From Patagioenas fasciata (Eukaryota > Chordata > Aves > Columbiformes > Columbidae): 64,000 nt of DNA. Within the stretch, counting starts at the first letter, position 1; each line of letters begins with the position of its first letter. This document shows positions 47,125 through 61,300 of this stretch, piece after piece. A model generated the notes under the pieces. It made no database searches and was not told the DNA's origin. It saw only the letters and a program-made list of their open reading frames with translations. Position numbers and translations under genes: made by a program. The stretch covers positions 120,560,001 to 120,624,000 of the forward strand of contig NC_092520.1 of the NCBI RefSeq assembly GCF_037038585.1, in the 5' to 3' direction.

Positions 47125-50100
47125 CCCTTACCACGCTATGGACATCTCTCCAGTCTGCCCCCAAGCTGCTCTTGTTCATCCACAGACCTCTTGGAAAAGT
47201 GAGTGAATCCGTGTTGCAGACACAGCTGAGGACAGCAGGGATGGGGAGGTTCAGCGATGGTGAGAGACAGGATTCAGTCCGAAGGGCACGTGGGGGAGAA
47301 TGAAGTTCTCGGCTGCCTGTCCAGAGAGAGGGGAGAGTTCTGCACCCTCCCCCTGCCACAGAGGGTTACCTGTGGCAGAACAGACACCTGTGCTATGCGA
47401 GAGTCTGAATTTTAACTCAGATGTGGAATCTGCTGGAGAGCAACTTTACCCCTTGGCCTGTCAGGATCCCCCGTGTTACATCAGCACATGAAAGAAGAGC
47501 TGCAGGAAAGCCAGCAGAGATTGCTTCTGTGGCTATGCAGCCTTTTCTGAGACAACAGAGAGAAACTAATGCATGAAGATTTCCCAGCAGACAACAAAAG
47601 CAATCTGGATATAAAAAGGTTCAGTTCCTACACATTAAAGGTATTTTACAATTGTACGTAGCTTCACTAGCAGTTCACAAACACAAGAAGTTGCTCATAA
47701 AAGTGAACATGTGCAGAATGGGAGCCCCCCTCCTTCTCACAAACCAAACCATACACAGGTTGGCACATAGTTCGTTTGTTATGGTTTGTAAGAACTTGGC
47801 CAATACCAAGAAACATTCAGCAGCAGATTTGCTCTTGTTTTCTGTGTTCTGCATTAGATCCCAGTTCCTCTATAAGAGTCCCTTTTTCTTGCCTTTTTCA
47901 TGCAGCACTGTCCTTAATTTAGGCAAAGAGTGTTTGTAAGGAAAGAAAAGCTTTATCTGGAAATCTCACTAAAATTGATGCCCTGTAATCAGGGCATATG
48001 AAGCAGGGAAGGTGGTGGGGCAGAAAGGCAGGGCAATTTCTCACCCTGCAAAGGTGCAGCAGTGAGGGGCAGGGGGATTAGGGGGATGCTGCTTAAAGCC
48101 CTGTTGCTCCATCCATGCAGGAAACTGCTCAGCTGCCAGATCCACTTCCAAGCACTTTCTGCTACCGCCCTTGTGGTAAATGGAGGTCTCGGGCTGTTTC
48201 CTTGCACTAAGGTGCACCATGGCAAAGGACAGCACACAGTCAGGCTAGGGTCTGCCAAAAAAGCTGAAGGCACCAGGTAGCGCTGAGGCTATATCAGTGT
48301 GCTGTAAAGAAGAACAAGAGCATCCCTGAGCAATGCTCCTAGGTTCAACTTCCCCACTACACAACCATCTGTTTGGCCAAGCCCTCCCTTATGCAAGCAC
48401 CTTCTGTAATAGTTGTTCTTCAACTTTTATTTTAATACATGGAGGCTTTTCACACATGCTTTTAAATAAAACATCTGTGTTTCTATATAAGCAATCCACA
48501 TCAGGTGCCTGGTAGACCAGAACAACTCCTTCATTGCTTTAAAAAAAAAAAAAAAAAATTAAAAGCAGCAGCTCTAATGGAGGCAATTATCATAAATGCT
48601 CAGATCCTAAAATCCTAACTAAAAGACTTGATGATTAAGCAGCTCATACTGTGTCAATCTATGATCTGATTATTTTATTGGTATTTTGTTTGATTTGTAG
48701 TGACACTGTTCTTTGAAGTGTAGATAACTTTATCCAACCTGTTATTTACTGCAGTACACTCTTTAGATCCAGATAAAGTCCACCTGATACTTATTACTGG
48801 TTTCATTTGCACTTGTATATTAATACCTTGGGGACTCACTTGAAATTTTTCTTAGTAGGATATTTGCACTGATACTGTTCAGCTTAAAATTGAAAAAATG
48901 CTTGCAATTAAATTGGCTGTCTTTGGAACCAGTTCTCCTGAGATCCTTAAGTAGACTGTAACACAGTAAAAGGTTGTAAAATACTCCATTCGAGGGTTAC
49001 GAATGGACAGTGCTACCAAGTCACAGTTTCTGTAATTAAAGCCAACAGCTATGCCTTGTGTTTGCACACTGACTTAGGATAAATAAATATTTCTGTGGAG
49101 AATGACTCTTGTTCTGCTTTCCTGTGCCATTCTCCCAGGCACCAGCTCTTTCCCTCGCCTTTCAGCCAGCCTTGTACCTCCCATTCTTGCCCTCAGCTGG
49201 ACGATTTTTCAACCAGCTGCCCAGCATGAGGGAAGTCTTTGAGCAACCACCAAGAGCAGGAGAGCCATGTGCTCTTCAGCCAGAGAGGGGAGAAAGACAC
49301 TACTAAAACATAAGGACAGACAACAGCTATGTGAGCTTATGCTCTCTGGAGGGGATTGGCTTCATCTAAATTTATCCATCTGGAAGCTGCTGCCTTTTCT
49401 AAAGCAGTCAGCTGGCATCCTCTACAGCCAGTGGGGAGAGACAAGGCACAGCCAGAGAAGGATTCCTCTGCAATTGATGTCTAAAACTGGTGGGAAGGTT
49501 CTCCACTCACAAAGGTGTTTAGTTCTCCCTACTGATTTAGAAGCAGCCTTGTTTTAGGTGCCCTGGGTGTGACTGCGGACATGAAGCTGGGAGCATCCCT
49601 GGCCTCACGCAGAGTGAGGCTCCCTTCCAGTGCCTCTCATGTATGAGGTTATGGGGCAGGTCCAACCATCCTCCTCAGACGGTAGTGAAAGAACAGAGGG
49701 AGCAGGAAGGTCAGACACAGAAACAGGATGCAGCAGCACTGCACTTCATACTCACACAGATTGTAAAAGTCACTTTGCCTGTAACCTCCTTCAAGAGCTA
49801 AGGAAGCCAATGGGCATGTGACCATACTGCTGTGGTCTTCTCATGCGTCTATGAGTTCAGCACAGGGTGTGAATTAGCTCACAGTTGCTGCTGTAAAATC
49901 CAAAGGGAAAGCAAATTGCCCTTTGTTTCTGCACCAGTTTGCATTTCGCTTGCTCAGGATGGTGATCCAGCTGCCAAAGGAAAGGAAACAGCGCAAGCAC
50001 TCAGAGAGAAATGCTGGCTTTTCTCCTGCAAAGTGTTCCCCAGTCTTCCCCCAGCTGTCAGAGCAATGTCGTACCTCCCTTGTCTTGTGTCCACTGGGCT

Positions 50101-53100
50101 GTGTAGGTCAGGGTGAGCTTTAGCAGTCCCCTATGAAACAGGTGGAAGTCACCTGACAGAGGTGGCCATCTCCACCCCACCACAGCATGGGCATGGCAAC
50201 ATTTTGTCAGCTCTACATTTTCTGCCCATGTGTTGGAAGACTGTTCAGATGCAGCTCAGGCCCAAAACATTCACTTAGCAAGGAATAAGCTTCCTCTCCA
50301 TGCTGGACAACCATCTGCAAGGCTCCTGCCAAAGCCTCCCCTACCAAACCCCAACAGTTAGACACCTGACAGCCTGAGGAGTGGACTAGCATGCCCAGCA
50401 AGGACTTTGTTAGCTTGAGAAGTGCTCCCAGCCTAGCAGGAGTCCAAAGTTCAGCCCAAACCAGGCATAAACAAACATGGGTCACAGCTGAAAATACCCA
50501 GGGAGAGTCTTGGTCACCTCCCCAGTGGAGCAGGAAACCCCTGTCTCAATGCTCAGCCAGCAGCATGCTCAGACAACATGACCCAGGGTGTGGGACATTT
50601 AAAGCCACCTGGAGTCATCCTAACCATGGTGCCCATTTTGCTTCTTCATCTCATTCTCCAGAAGGACACTACTTATTGTGCAAATCTTTGCATTCACTAT
50701 GGGCAGAATGAAAAGCCTGAAATTTCTCTTCCAAACTACTCAAAAGCTGAAAAGGAGTCACATTTTGCCATCTAATCGTTTGGGAGCTGGAGGGCTCGTG
50801 AGCCGAGCTATCTCCTGCTATCCAGTTGTTGCCATGGGGCTGCAGAGGAAGAGTGCTGTGTGACATCCTGACCTATTGTCCCATAAAAGCTGAATTCTCC
50901 TCAAATTAACTCACTGTCCCTCCATAAAAAATCAGTTCCATCAGTGTAAACAAAGAAGTTTGGTCTGATTTTCTCAGCATCAAGTTTTCTCAAAGAACTA
51001 CCTGAGAAAACACTGAAGTTTTTATTCAGTAGACCTGATGGGCATGTGCCGATCAAAAGAAGAGTGTAAAACATGCTTCTCTATTGAAACCCTTCTGTGA
51101 AGGTGCTATTTATTCATAACAGGTTGCAGCTCAAAAATTTAGGAGAAGAAAGGATTGGGTGCTTAGAAGCAAATTGTTGTAAATGTTAGGGGACCTCAGA
51201 GCCCAAGGGACACCAATGATATGAAGTGGAGGGCGAGTGCAGAAATAATCCACATTTACTGAGCAAACTACAGCCTTCCCACACTGTCTACAGTACCATC
51301 ACTGGTGCTTCCTTTCGCAGGGAATTACTAAGATTTAAGGAGTTGCATCCCACTTGCCTGCATCAGCCGAGATGCTTTTTCCCAGTGAATTGCAGGGTGA
51401 ATTTCCTCTCCTCCTGAGAAAGACTAGATGCCCTCTAAGGGCTGCCTTTGTCCTTTCCATCGAGCAAACCACTCAAGTGTAAGCAGTGCTTGGACTTCTG
51501 CCTGAGCTCCCAGAACAAGCCATACAGCTTGGCTATGATGAAGGATGATACTTAGCTGCAGTTAAGCATGTATGTTTGGATGGGCGCTGTGGGTGTACCA
51601 GGGACAGCTGGTAAGTCTGTGCACACTTACGTTGCACGGTGAAGTTCAGAACTGAGATCCTTAGGCACAACACAGACAGCATGAAGTGAGTAAGGTTTTT
51701 GCGTGGTGCTGCGGTATGTCAGAGAGACATCACTTGGGGTAATATTGGCTGCTCTTCTCTGTGTGACACTATATAGTTTACATTGCTGTCAGGCATGCCT
51801 TAACATTTCTGCCTAGCCCAGATGCTCTCACTACAGGCTTGAATAGATATTTTTATACAGTTCTGGGCTGTGTAAAGTTTCTTCTTTCAGCTCTTTCACC
51901 ATCCAGAACCTAAAGAAGAGGCTGAAGAAACACAGAGGGGCATGGGGTCAAAATGAATGTAGTATTAGCTACAGTGCTTACCCTACAGAGCTGGTTTAGG
52001 TGGCCACTGTGGACACGGTGTGCTGTTACTTTTTTTTTCAGGGAGCAGAAAAATCTGAAAAATGCAGGTGTTTTCCAGTGTAACCGATTCCTCAATTGCC
52101 AGAGTGGAACACATGGAGACAGTGGGGTCTTCAGTGGGTAAAGCACTGGTTCGGGTCTTCAAGGGAGGGGTCTGAGTCCTGTAATTGGCTTTATCAGTGT
52201 GCAACACATAGGTTAAATCCTAGCTTCTCTCTGACTCTCAGAAAAGAGCAGGAAAAGGGTCTTGGCACTACTACTGAGGTAGTTCACCCAGGACCATTCC
52301 TCCTAGGGGTAATGCCATCACAGTGCTGGACAGGGACAGCAGGGAAGGCTCCGTTCCAATGCAGTCTGCTGCTGCTGAGTGATAAGTGACAGCCAAGTGA
52401 GGACTGCTACCTGGAGCAGCTGGACATGAAGGTGGGGAGAAAGATGGCATCAGTTCCTTTTTTTTCACCTCCTCTATCCCTATTCTATCATTAGTCTGTG
52501 CCTGGACATTTACATTCTAGGTCTGCAGGGATTCATTTTTTAAAAAAGGAATCTAGGTTTTGAAGTTCTGCCCCTTTGTTGGCTGATGAAGGTGGATGAA
52601 AAAGTATGGAATTCTTTGCAGCATGTCAGTCAGTGCTGCAAGACTTTGCTTGGACAGCTGTCATTTAAGGTTGACAATCTGGCAAGGACAGACTTGCTCA
52701 AACTTCCATATTGTGGTTAAGGCTGTGATGTATTAGAAAAGCTAGATGTTCTCATCTAGCTGGCTTCAGCTTTGCTTACATCTCTGAGATTACACAGATG
52801 GCACTGACTTGCAATCTGCTCCAGGCTGTATCTGTGAATGAGCTCCCAAAGTGGTATCTGTAGATCTCCCTAATGACTTTGGCATCTTTGATCACCAGGT
52901 GCTATCACCTGTCTGCCTTTGCCTGAGCAGGAGTGCCTTGCAAGGACAGTTGGGTTTGTTCCTTGGAGATCCCAAAATGCCATCAGGGATACAACCAGGT
53001 TTAAAATTTTCAAAGCTGACTAAGATGCTCAGCCAAGCAAGCACCATTCATTTCAGCTGGGAGCTGCTATTAAATCCCCAATTCACACTGAACAGTCAGG

Positions 53101-53280
53101 GCTGTTTAAGTAACAAATTAATCAGGAATATACTTTAACCTACTAGGCTCCTAAAATGTTACGTGGCTGCTTTTTTACTGTAACACATCTCCGCATCTTC
53201 AGATAATTGTCTTGGAAGAAATACACTGAATCCACACTTGCAGTGCTCAGGTTATGTTTCCACCTTGGAAACTGACGGCT
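47125..53280. other. Unique non-coding sequence, no gene recognised
   Basis: No exon or repeat family recognised. An A run of 18 lies at 48541-48558. The AT-rich complex block at about 48570-48720 (AATTATCATAAATG, GATGATTAAGCAG, GATTATTTTATTGG) could be regulatory but is unsupported. The fragment gaaagactagatgccctctaagg at about 51417 recalls a CR1 3' end, but too little else matches. Confidence 0.45.
48541..48558 (+). repeat. Poly-A run (18 A)
   Basis: Uninterrupted A run followed by TTAAAAGCAGCAG. No retrocopy recognised upstream. Confidence 0.9.
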
Positions 53281-53288
53281 GTTTTAAA

Positions 53289-53345
53289 TACACACATGGG
53301 CACACATGCACACATATACATAATGTGTTATATATATATACACAC
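53289..53345. repeat. Compound (CA)n / (TA)n microsatellite
   Basis: Imperfect CACACATG units grade into ATACATAATGTG and then an uninterrupted TATATATATATA run ending in CACACC. Alternating purine-pyrimidine sequence over about 57 bases. A related AT/GT-rich patch occurs at 53700-53725. Confidence 0.85.
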
Positions 53346-53349
53346 CCTG

Positions 53350-56300
53350 TCTAAAATGAGTTCATCCTAAACTGTAACAGAACCCAATCGAAAACACTGC
53401 ACCATAAAAAAACAATCTCTAAGCAGACAGAGCTATAGAAATAAACCATATAGACACTTTGGAGACCAGGTGGCACCAATGTGCACAAGTTAAAACTTTA
53501 CGTACTATGCAGCATTAGGAGAAGAGTGAGAATAAAAACATAAGCAACTTCTGTAGTTTAAAGATAATGCAGTGTTATTCTTTGATTTTTAACATAATAA
53601 AGAACAGAGGCAGAATGGCAAATTGATGCACTAACTTTTGGGTTCAGAAATAATTGTTTTCTCAAACAGCTCTAAAGACTTAGATATATAAGTACTGGTA
53701 ACACATGTATATGTGTATATGCACTGGGAAGAATTATTAGGCATTGCTTTTACCACATGCATGATTAAAATCTATACAGCAAGTCTAGCCAAAACAAATT
53801 TGAAAAAAAAAAATTAAAACCTTGATTTGGAGTGGGTTTACTGGTTTAATACTTTTTAAGGCAAGGAAAAAAAAGCATGAACTGAAAGCTGGGGCTCAAC
53901 ACAATTTAACACTTTGACCCTTTTCTCCAGAGCCATGTTGGGCAGCTCAGTCATCCCCCTGTTAAACAACATTGGCTATTTTACCCAGCAGTTAACACTT
54001 GAATCCTTATGGGGATCCAAGAGAGTTGCCAAAAGCCCAGAGAATGTGCCCCTTACTGCTTGGCTTGAAGAAGCACGTCATTTCATGAGCTAGTTGTTTT
54101 GATCCCCAAGATTCATCCCACACACTTCTGTAGGGAGCTCAGGGAAACAGACCACAGCACTTTGGCACTCTCTGGATTCCCCCTTTTCCCATGCAGTCAT
54201 GGTAAACAATTATCAGAGAGCATACGTACCCAGTTTGCAGGTGCAGTGCTGCTACGTGCGATAAGCAACATGCATCCTTTCTACTGTGTGTTCAAAGATA
54301 CTGGCATCTGCCACTGGAAGGGTCTCACGCTGATCCTAGAGACTATGCTGCTCCATTCAACTGCCTGTTTTCTCCCTTGAGTCTGCATGTAGGACACAAA
54401 TCAGTCCTATGATGATGTTCCCAAACTTGTGGACTAGCAGAGAACTCAGAACTATTTATCATTAAAAAAATGTGGCTGAAACAGTAATGAAGTATTTTCT
54501 ACAGTCTAGCTTCCCACTGCAGACCAACTCAGCAGCAACATTTGTTTCTCGTTAAGTTTCTGTGGTTTATTTTTTTTAGCTCAATGGATAACCAGATGGA
54601 GGAGGGTACAGAACAGAGCTATGATCTCTGAATGATTCACTGTCTCAGATACCAAACTGTTATCCCATACTAAGTTTCCTTGCTACCCAGACCTCTGAGG
54701 CAATAAACAGAAGCCATCATTTTCAATCTGTGATCCTCCACAGTCATTCTGTGAAGGTGCAATCCCATTTAGAAATTTCCCAGATGGACTGCTGCAGAGC
54801 TGATACGTTCATTTATTTTTCTTTGCAACCATAACCCTCAGCAGTAAATCCACAAACAACTAGGACTGAGGTTTCCAAGCCATGAATCAGAGCCAGGTGC
54901 TTCTGTGGCAGCCAGATTAAGAGAGCAGTCAGCTCTCCTGCCAGTGAAGAAGGTGACGAGGCAGGAACTGATTCTAGCATTCATAAAAAACACCTCCTGA
55001 AGTTGATAAGCACACAGGGCAAGCAGTCTGAATGACAAAAAAAAAAAATCTTCTCTTTGACAGTGTTTAACACTGTTATTCCTCCACTGTACCAGCCTTA
55101 GCAAGCGTCTTAGACCAATGGGTATTTCTACTTACGCTATTTCCAGAGTTTTTCTACATGCAATCTCCACACACTCACACAGACAGTAAAAGTTACCTTC
55201 TTTCCTCATCTGAGACAGCCAGCTTCATGGATCTGCAGATCTTGCCATTGACAGTTCATTGCCAATTGCATTTGAGTCTGTTTGGCCCCAGCTAGTCTGA
55301 TCTAGAGTTTACTTCCAACATACTTTACTGCTAGCTTGGTTATCGATATCGGAAACCACTCCAAGTCATGGAGACGTATTTTAGAAGAAGGCACAAACAT
55401 CGTATTTTATCACCCTGCTGAAACTCAATTGAAATACTGACATGGTTAAGCTCAGAAAGCCTAAGATCAGAGCTGAAAATTATATTCTTTCTTTCAGGCC
55501 CTGTTCTGGCTAAAATGACATTATACTGAAGCATCTAACATTCCCTTCCATGCTGAAGGGAACCACCCTGTTCCCTGCCTCCCTGTGTGGCTTCACTTCA
55601 AGCTACACAAATTTGCTCTTCCTTGTTTGCTTTGGAAATTCGTTGGCAGGAAGCCATCTCCAACTGCACATGGCATCTGGAGCTCAGGCTTTGATTCAAT
55701 GTGCTTCTCCCACACCACTCTGCATGAAAAGGGCAGCTCAGTCAAGCAGGTATTTTCTTCTTCAGTTCCCAGTACCATGACGGGGTTTGTTCAAAACATG
55801 TCCTTAAAAGACACATGGTCAGATTGTTGTGAGGATCTCAAAGGGAGAGGCAGTCGAACTCAGCTTCTTTGTCAAACTCCAGAACAAACAACTTAATGCA
55901 AAACACTCAATTTTGATGACACGCAGCAGCTGTACTTTTTTCAGGCAGTATCCTTAATTTTTCATTTAACCTTTAGTAACAGAATTTAAATGAAAGAGAA
56001 AAATGCTAAAAATCTAGAAATAATGTTGAGAGCTTGTTCCTTTCATCTAATTATTTTTTCAGTCTGGCTTCTAAAGGACACAAAACTTCTGAAATCTTTT
56101 TGTATCTGAGTGTTTGGTCCTATATATCTCCTTGTTCCTACCCACCCCCAGCCCACTAATACTTGAACCACTTAGTTAATTTCAATCAAATTTGATACAA
56201 AGATCAAAACAACAGCGATACTAAGACCCAAGCAGTTTTGTCGGAACAGACTGCAAGCAAAGGTCATTAAAAACACACCCATTGTGGGGAGACCCCCTAG

Positions 56301-58190
56301 CATTAGCTCAACCCATCAATCACCAGAAATTGCACATGATACAGAGACATTATGAACAGCCTACCTGAGAGAAAAAACCTCAGATCACTACTTCCACTTT
56401 ATTAGACACCTGAGAATCGAGCCACAAGACACAAGTCCCCAGGCGAAACACACTTCACCACTTGTTCTGCTGCTAGAGCTGCTTGTTTGAAAAGAAGTGT
56501 TAAGAAAATTTCTCATTCCTTTCTTCTATGTGACTCCTTTGACCTCACTGGATTCCAACAACTGCATCTATCCTTCACTCTTTCAGGCTCATTTCTTTAC
56601 CTGATGCCAGCTGATAATGGTTAGGCGGGTAGCAAACCAGATAAGGCTTATTTCTTTCCAGTGTTTACTGCTTAATGAGGGGCAAAGTAGACAAAAAATG
56701 TACAACATAATTTGTGTTCACAAATTCTGCACTCAGATATCCTATGTAGAGGAAAAGTGCTATATGTTCATTAAGACAGAGCCTTTCCTATTTCATTTAT
56801 TTTTGAAGGATTTTTTTCCAAAACAGCATGCTTTTTGGAGGAAAAATAACAAAACGTTCAGGAAAATATTTTCTTTGCATGTAGTTTTTCCACACACATT
56901 TTTAATCATTTCTGAGTAAATGACCCTCTTTTCAGCTAAGACTTTTTTTTTTTGTTACCATCTTCTGTTCTCATGCACATTTTTTGGCTGCTTTTCATGC
57001 CTGTTATTTACATCTTGACTTCAAACCAATGCATCTGTCCTGGTCTTAATTCCTGGGAAACTCCAGTGCCACAGCTGAGCTTCCCATGTAAAGATTTAAT
57101 TTTTTGGCAGCATGTTGCTCATCAGTCCTCAGAGGTGCACCTACACTTCAGATCCAAAGTGTGGTTTTGGAGTAAATTTCCTGGTCATCCCCACCAACCT
57201 TGCATTTCTTGCCATAACTCTGTGGCCTCTAAGAATCATTCAGACCATGAGACAAAGCTAGAACTAGTCAAAAGTAAAAATTCCCTGCATATGACACTCT
57301 GTGTGGGTGTCATTTCCTCAGGACAAACTGTTTCGCTCTACAAATGCATTTTAACACAACATTTTCCAGTGATAGCAGACATCATTGAATGCAAGAGGAG
57401 AAACTGCCTCAGATTCTCCAAGCAGCATTTCTAAAATATCAGTGCATCAGTGTTTATAACTAACCCAAGTGCACCCGCCGCATTTTTTCTCTGCTCATTT
57501 GACTTGTTTGCCACACAGGAGCTTGCTGCTGCCTGAGCCCATTTTGTGACTAAGCAGTTTTCCAAGTTCAAGTTCATCAATAACAGTCAGATTTGAGATT
57601 AATTCAGGTAAATGGGATCCAGTCAGGCTGGGAGGGTTAAAGCTACGTTGTCTCCAGGGGAATAAAATACAGAAAGCAAAATACTAGAGAAAGTTTAAAA
57701 AATTGAGGTTTGCTCTGCAGCTTGGGAATGTAAAAAATGGCACCCTTGTTCTATAGAACAAATCAACTGACTGCACAAAAGGTTGGGCTGGGTTCTGTTG
57801 TCTGCTTGATCTTGTGGCAACTTGGATGATCACATATGAGGCAAGTTACACAAAATAATTAAAAATGGACTGTGAGAATGCCAAACTATGATACCAGTAC
57901 ACTTGTGATACATTGAGGCCTAAATCCTCCTGATTGCACGATTACTGATTCTGACACTTATTGGCTACAGTGATACTTAAGTGAACAAAACCAGTCTCAG
58001 TAATCACTCTGGGTATTCTTCTGTTAGTTTTGTTTGTCATTTGTCAGTGCTGTGATATTTCTGTGTAATGATATTAATGAAGGTACAAGGCTGAAGACAA
58101 GATATGAAGAGATATCAGTATTCTTCAGTGCTACTGCACAGAAAAACAACAGACTCCTAAAAGCACTTACCATGGTTCCTCCTTTGAGGT
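53350..58190. other. Unique non-coding sequence, no gene recognised
   Basis: AT-rich with no recognised repeat. The longest open frame of the window, 56952-57434 (160 codons, plus strand), begins at TTG rather than ATG within a T-rich stretch and has no domain. It is taken as chance. Short A runs lie at 53802-53812 and 55038-55048. Confidence 0.45.
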
Positions 58191-58199
58191 TTATTCTGT

Positions 58200-58385
58200 T
58201 TTAGATTAAACTAGTCTGTAAATAACAATTCACCAAATCAAATTAATGACATTGAAAGGAATTACAGAGGCATCTGGGTTATACATTCATCTAATCATAT
58301 ATGAGTTCCCCTTACATGGCACTTTACATTTTTGCAAATTTAATTAGACACAATCTTGTAGTGTACATTAGCAAGAATTAAATAC
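58200..58385. promoter_or_regulatory. Possible conserved non-coding element (AT-rich)
   Basis: Complex AT-rich block with CAAATCAAATTAATGAC, CATCTAATCATATATGAG and TTGCAAATTTAATTAGACACAAT. TAAT and ATTTGCAAAT-like cores are dense and the sequence is not a simple repeat. The same TTTGCAAATTTAATTA string appears near 8390, suggesting shared factor sites or mere AT bias. Confidence 0.2.
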
Positions 58386-58389
58386 TGAA

Positions 58390-61300
58390 GTAGTTCCAGA
58401 GAAGCTACACCCCCAACATGCCCCCAAAACCATTTTATTGATGAGTATGAAACAGTTTATGTAGGCTCAACAATAGTCCATGCATCCTTATTGAGATGAG
58501 TGAATTTTACATGGGAAATAAATCACAATTATCACAAACATGAATGCTCATCATTTTCTGACCTCATCAGTCCAACCTCCCTAAGGGCCCATGAGGTTAG
58601 TTCTGGGTTGCCACTGAGATTCACAGAATGTAAAAACCAGACAGGAAAGAGATTTTTTTTCCTGGCTTCAATCACAACAGCACACAGTTACGAGCTGCGA
58701 GCCAGGGAAATGGCTGTGAGACAGAAACACTCACCACAGGTCCTTCACTCCAAAGCCATGCCTGCTCACTTTGGGGCTCATGACACTTTGGCACAGAGTT
58801 GCTATAATTTGCTTGCACTGACTTGGAGAAGTTATTTTCTGTTGTGGCTTTTTTGTTTGGTTGCTTGCTTGCTTTAGAGGGATGTTCTTTGCTTTTTGGT
58901 TTTTTTTTCTCAGAAACCATCCATGTAGTCTATGTTTACAACCGTTAATAACCACCAGCCAGGGAGAACGGAAGGGCAAGAAGAACACAGCAGCTGGCCC
59001 CTCCTCCTGCTTCCCGCCCCTGTACACAGGTGTCATGCTCACTACCACCATGCTCCAAATTTTTAAAAAATACAACTTGGTTTGATAAGACTGTGAATGA
59101 ACTGAAGCGAGCTCCTGTCTCTCCGCAGATGATGGTCATCAAGAGAAGGGAAGGGACCTATTCTGTTTGGAAACCCCCCTGGATATAACTAACACCCCCT
59201 TATACCAAAGCCCACTGTGTCTCCAGTCTGGTTTATTTGTTTTGCTTTGGTCTGAATTATTTAAGCTGGGAAAAGAAAGGGCACAAAGAAAAAGGTGTCT
59301 CAGTCAAGATGTGCTAGTCAAGGCATTAACTGAAGTGAACTGGAACTGGAAGGTAACACGAAGCATCTGGCATTTAATGTAACCATAGCGATTTTGTAAT
59401 TAAAGGAAAATATCTACTGTGCTGAGGCTGTAAATATCAAGGCACTCTGGCCTACTTATCGTTCTAAATCGCAGACTATTGCCAAGCTGGCAAAGCTATA
59501 TGGACTTTAATGATAGCAAAATAGCCTGTGTCAGCATCCACTGACTTTGGTAGAGGTGTCTGACAGAAGCGCAGGTGTGTTGCAGCACAACCTCCGTATC
59601 TTGGGCAAATGGCATTGCAGACACAGTAGAAGAAAATACGAACGCTGATTTCTTTGCCTTAGCCCTGCCCTGAGAGAATATGAGAGTGTGAGGTCTTCCT
59701 AAGTGCAACTGTTCATTCCTCAAATGGTACTTCTTCCTTCCACTTTTTCAGGTGTGGGCATAAAATATTTTAAGGAAGAGGGAATTTTAATAATGTCTTG
59801 TCAGACCTGTTTTAAAAGATATGTGGTCAATATTCTGCTGTTTATACCAATCTAAACAAATTCAAATCAACACAAGGTTATAAGTAGTTATTAGCTGTCT
59901 GACAGCTTTTCCTCTCAAACCTCATTTTGGGAATCTGCTCCAAATGAGACCATTCATGCTACACTGCCTCTTACATAGACAGCCTTGAATTTTAAATGTT
60001 TCATTCTCCTTTGTATGCCTCCACATCACAGGCAACATCTTGCACAAAAACGGCTATATTCCTGCATTACCAAAGCAGATCTGGATGATGCATTGGAGGA
60101 ATCGTTAGCTCTGCCCAGTCTCATCAGTGGATTAGATTCATACTTATATGTTTCCTGGTGGCATTTCTCTACAAAAATAGCTTTCTGAGTGTTCTTTCCC
60201 TATCCCTGTTTGGACCACCACTGCTGTACATTTGTCTCTTCTTACTGTTGTCCGTTAAATCACCATGTCCATTACTTTATTACTAGTACTACTTTGAAGC
60301 CAGTGGTCTATACGCACACCAGAGATGCAGAAGGGAAAAAAAAAAAAAGCAGAATCTTTTTGCCTGAAGTATTTGTGGTAGTTTCTCTGGACCACTGTGT
60401 GAGTTGTGATTCTCTCTGGACTTCTGCTGGGTACTCATCTGGCTTCTGTGCTCTCCTTTCTGTTTTCTCTTTATGTTTACAGGTGACAAACCACCAGCAT
60501 GCGTGCATCAGAAACTGATTTGCTGTTGTAGCTGCCCAAAGTTTTGAAGCTTTGCTGCTCCATATGCTGGCTCCAGACAAGATGTAGTACAAACACAGCT
60601 GAAAGCTATTTAATAGGGCTCAGGTACCAGCTCATGTAGCTACCTGAGGTGTTCCCACCCCACCTTGTCCCCAGTGCTTGTCACCACTCCTCTGCTGTGT
60701 CTGGCTAGCAGAGTAAAGCACCAAGGGCTCCTCTGATGTATCAAGACAAAGGCAGCTGCTGGGTGGGGGCTCAGTTACATGACCGAGCTTCACACTGGAG
60801 CTCACACATGCTGCTGAGCCATCTCTGCTCTGGGACAGGTGATTTACAGCAAAGGAACAGGGACAAGAGACAGTGGGGAGGAAGGAAGAGCACAGATGTC
60901 ACAGGCAAGTGTCATGTATGTTCATAAGCATCTATGTGCTCTAGCAGGAATTATGGTTTTGTATTAATCTCACAGGGTGGTGTAATGTGGTACTGAAATA
61001 CAAACTAGAGGTAGCAAAGAAGGTTAAATAACCCTTTGTGCAACATGCTGCTAAGCTCACCCACAGTGAGAGGTGGTCCCCATACCAGGCAACACCTAAG
61101 GAGCTAATTAGGAAACCAGATAAAGGGGAGAACTGAGTAGAGCAGGGAGACAATCCAGCCCTGGGTAGACCCTGTCACTAGTGACAAAGCAAGGACATAT
61201 ATTCTCAGAGTCATTCATGGTGAAAAGAGAAAACAAAACTCTAATAAACTGTTCTACAAAACCTCATCCACTGTGGTGTGCTGGTGGGGTTAAATTCAGA

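Noticed and set aside
51417..51460. CR1 3'-end-like string (gactagatgccctctaaggg)
   Set aside because: Only about 20 bases resemble the CR1 3' UTR; flanks do not continue the match and there is no terminal ATTCTATG motif.
56952..57434. Longest open frame in the window (160 codons, plus strand)
   Set aside because: It opens at TTG, not ATG, in a T-rich stretch. It has no recognisable domain and no splice context; a frame of this length is expected by chance in 64 kb on six frames.
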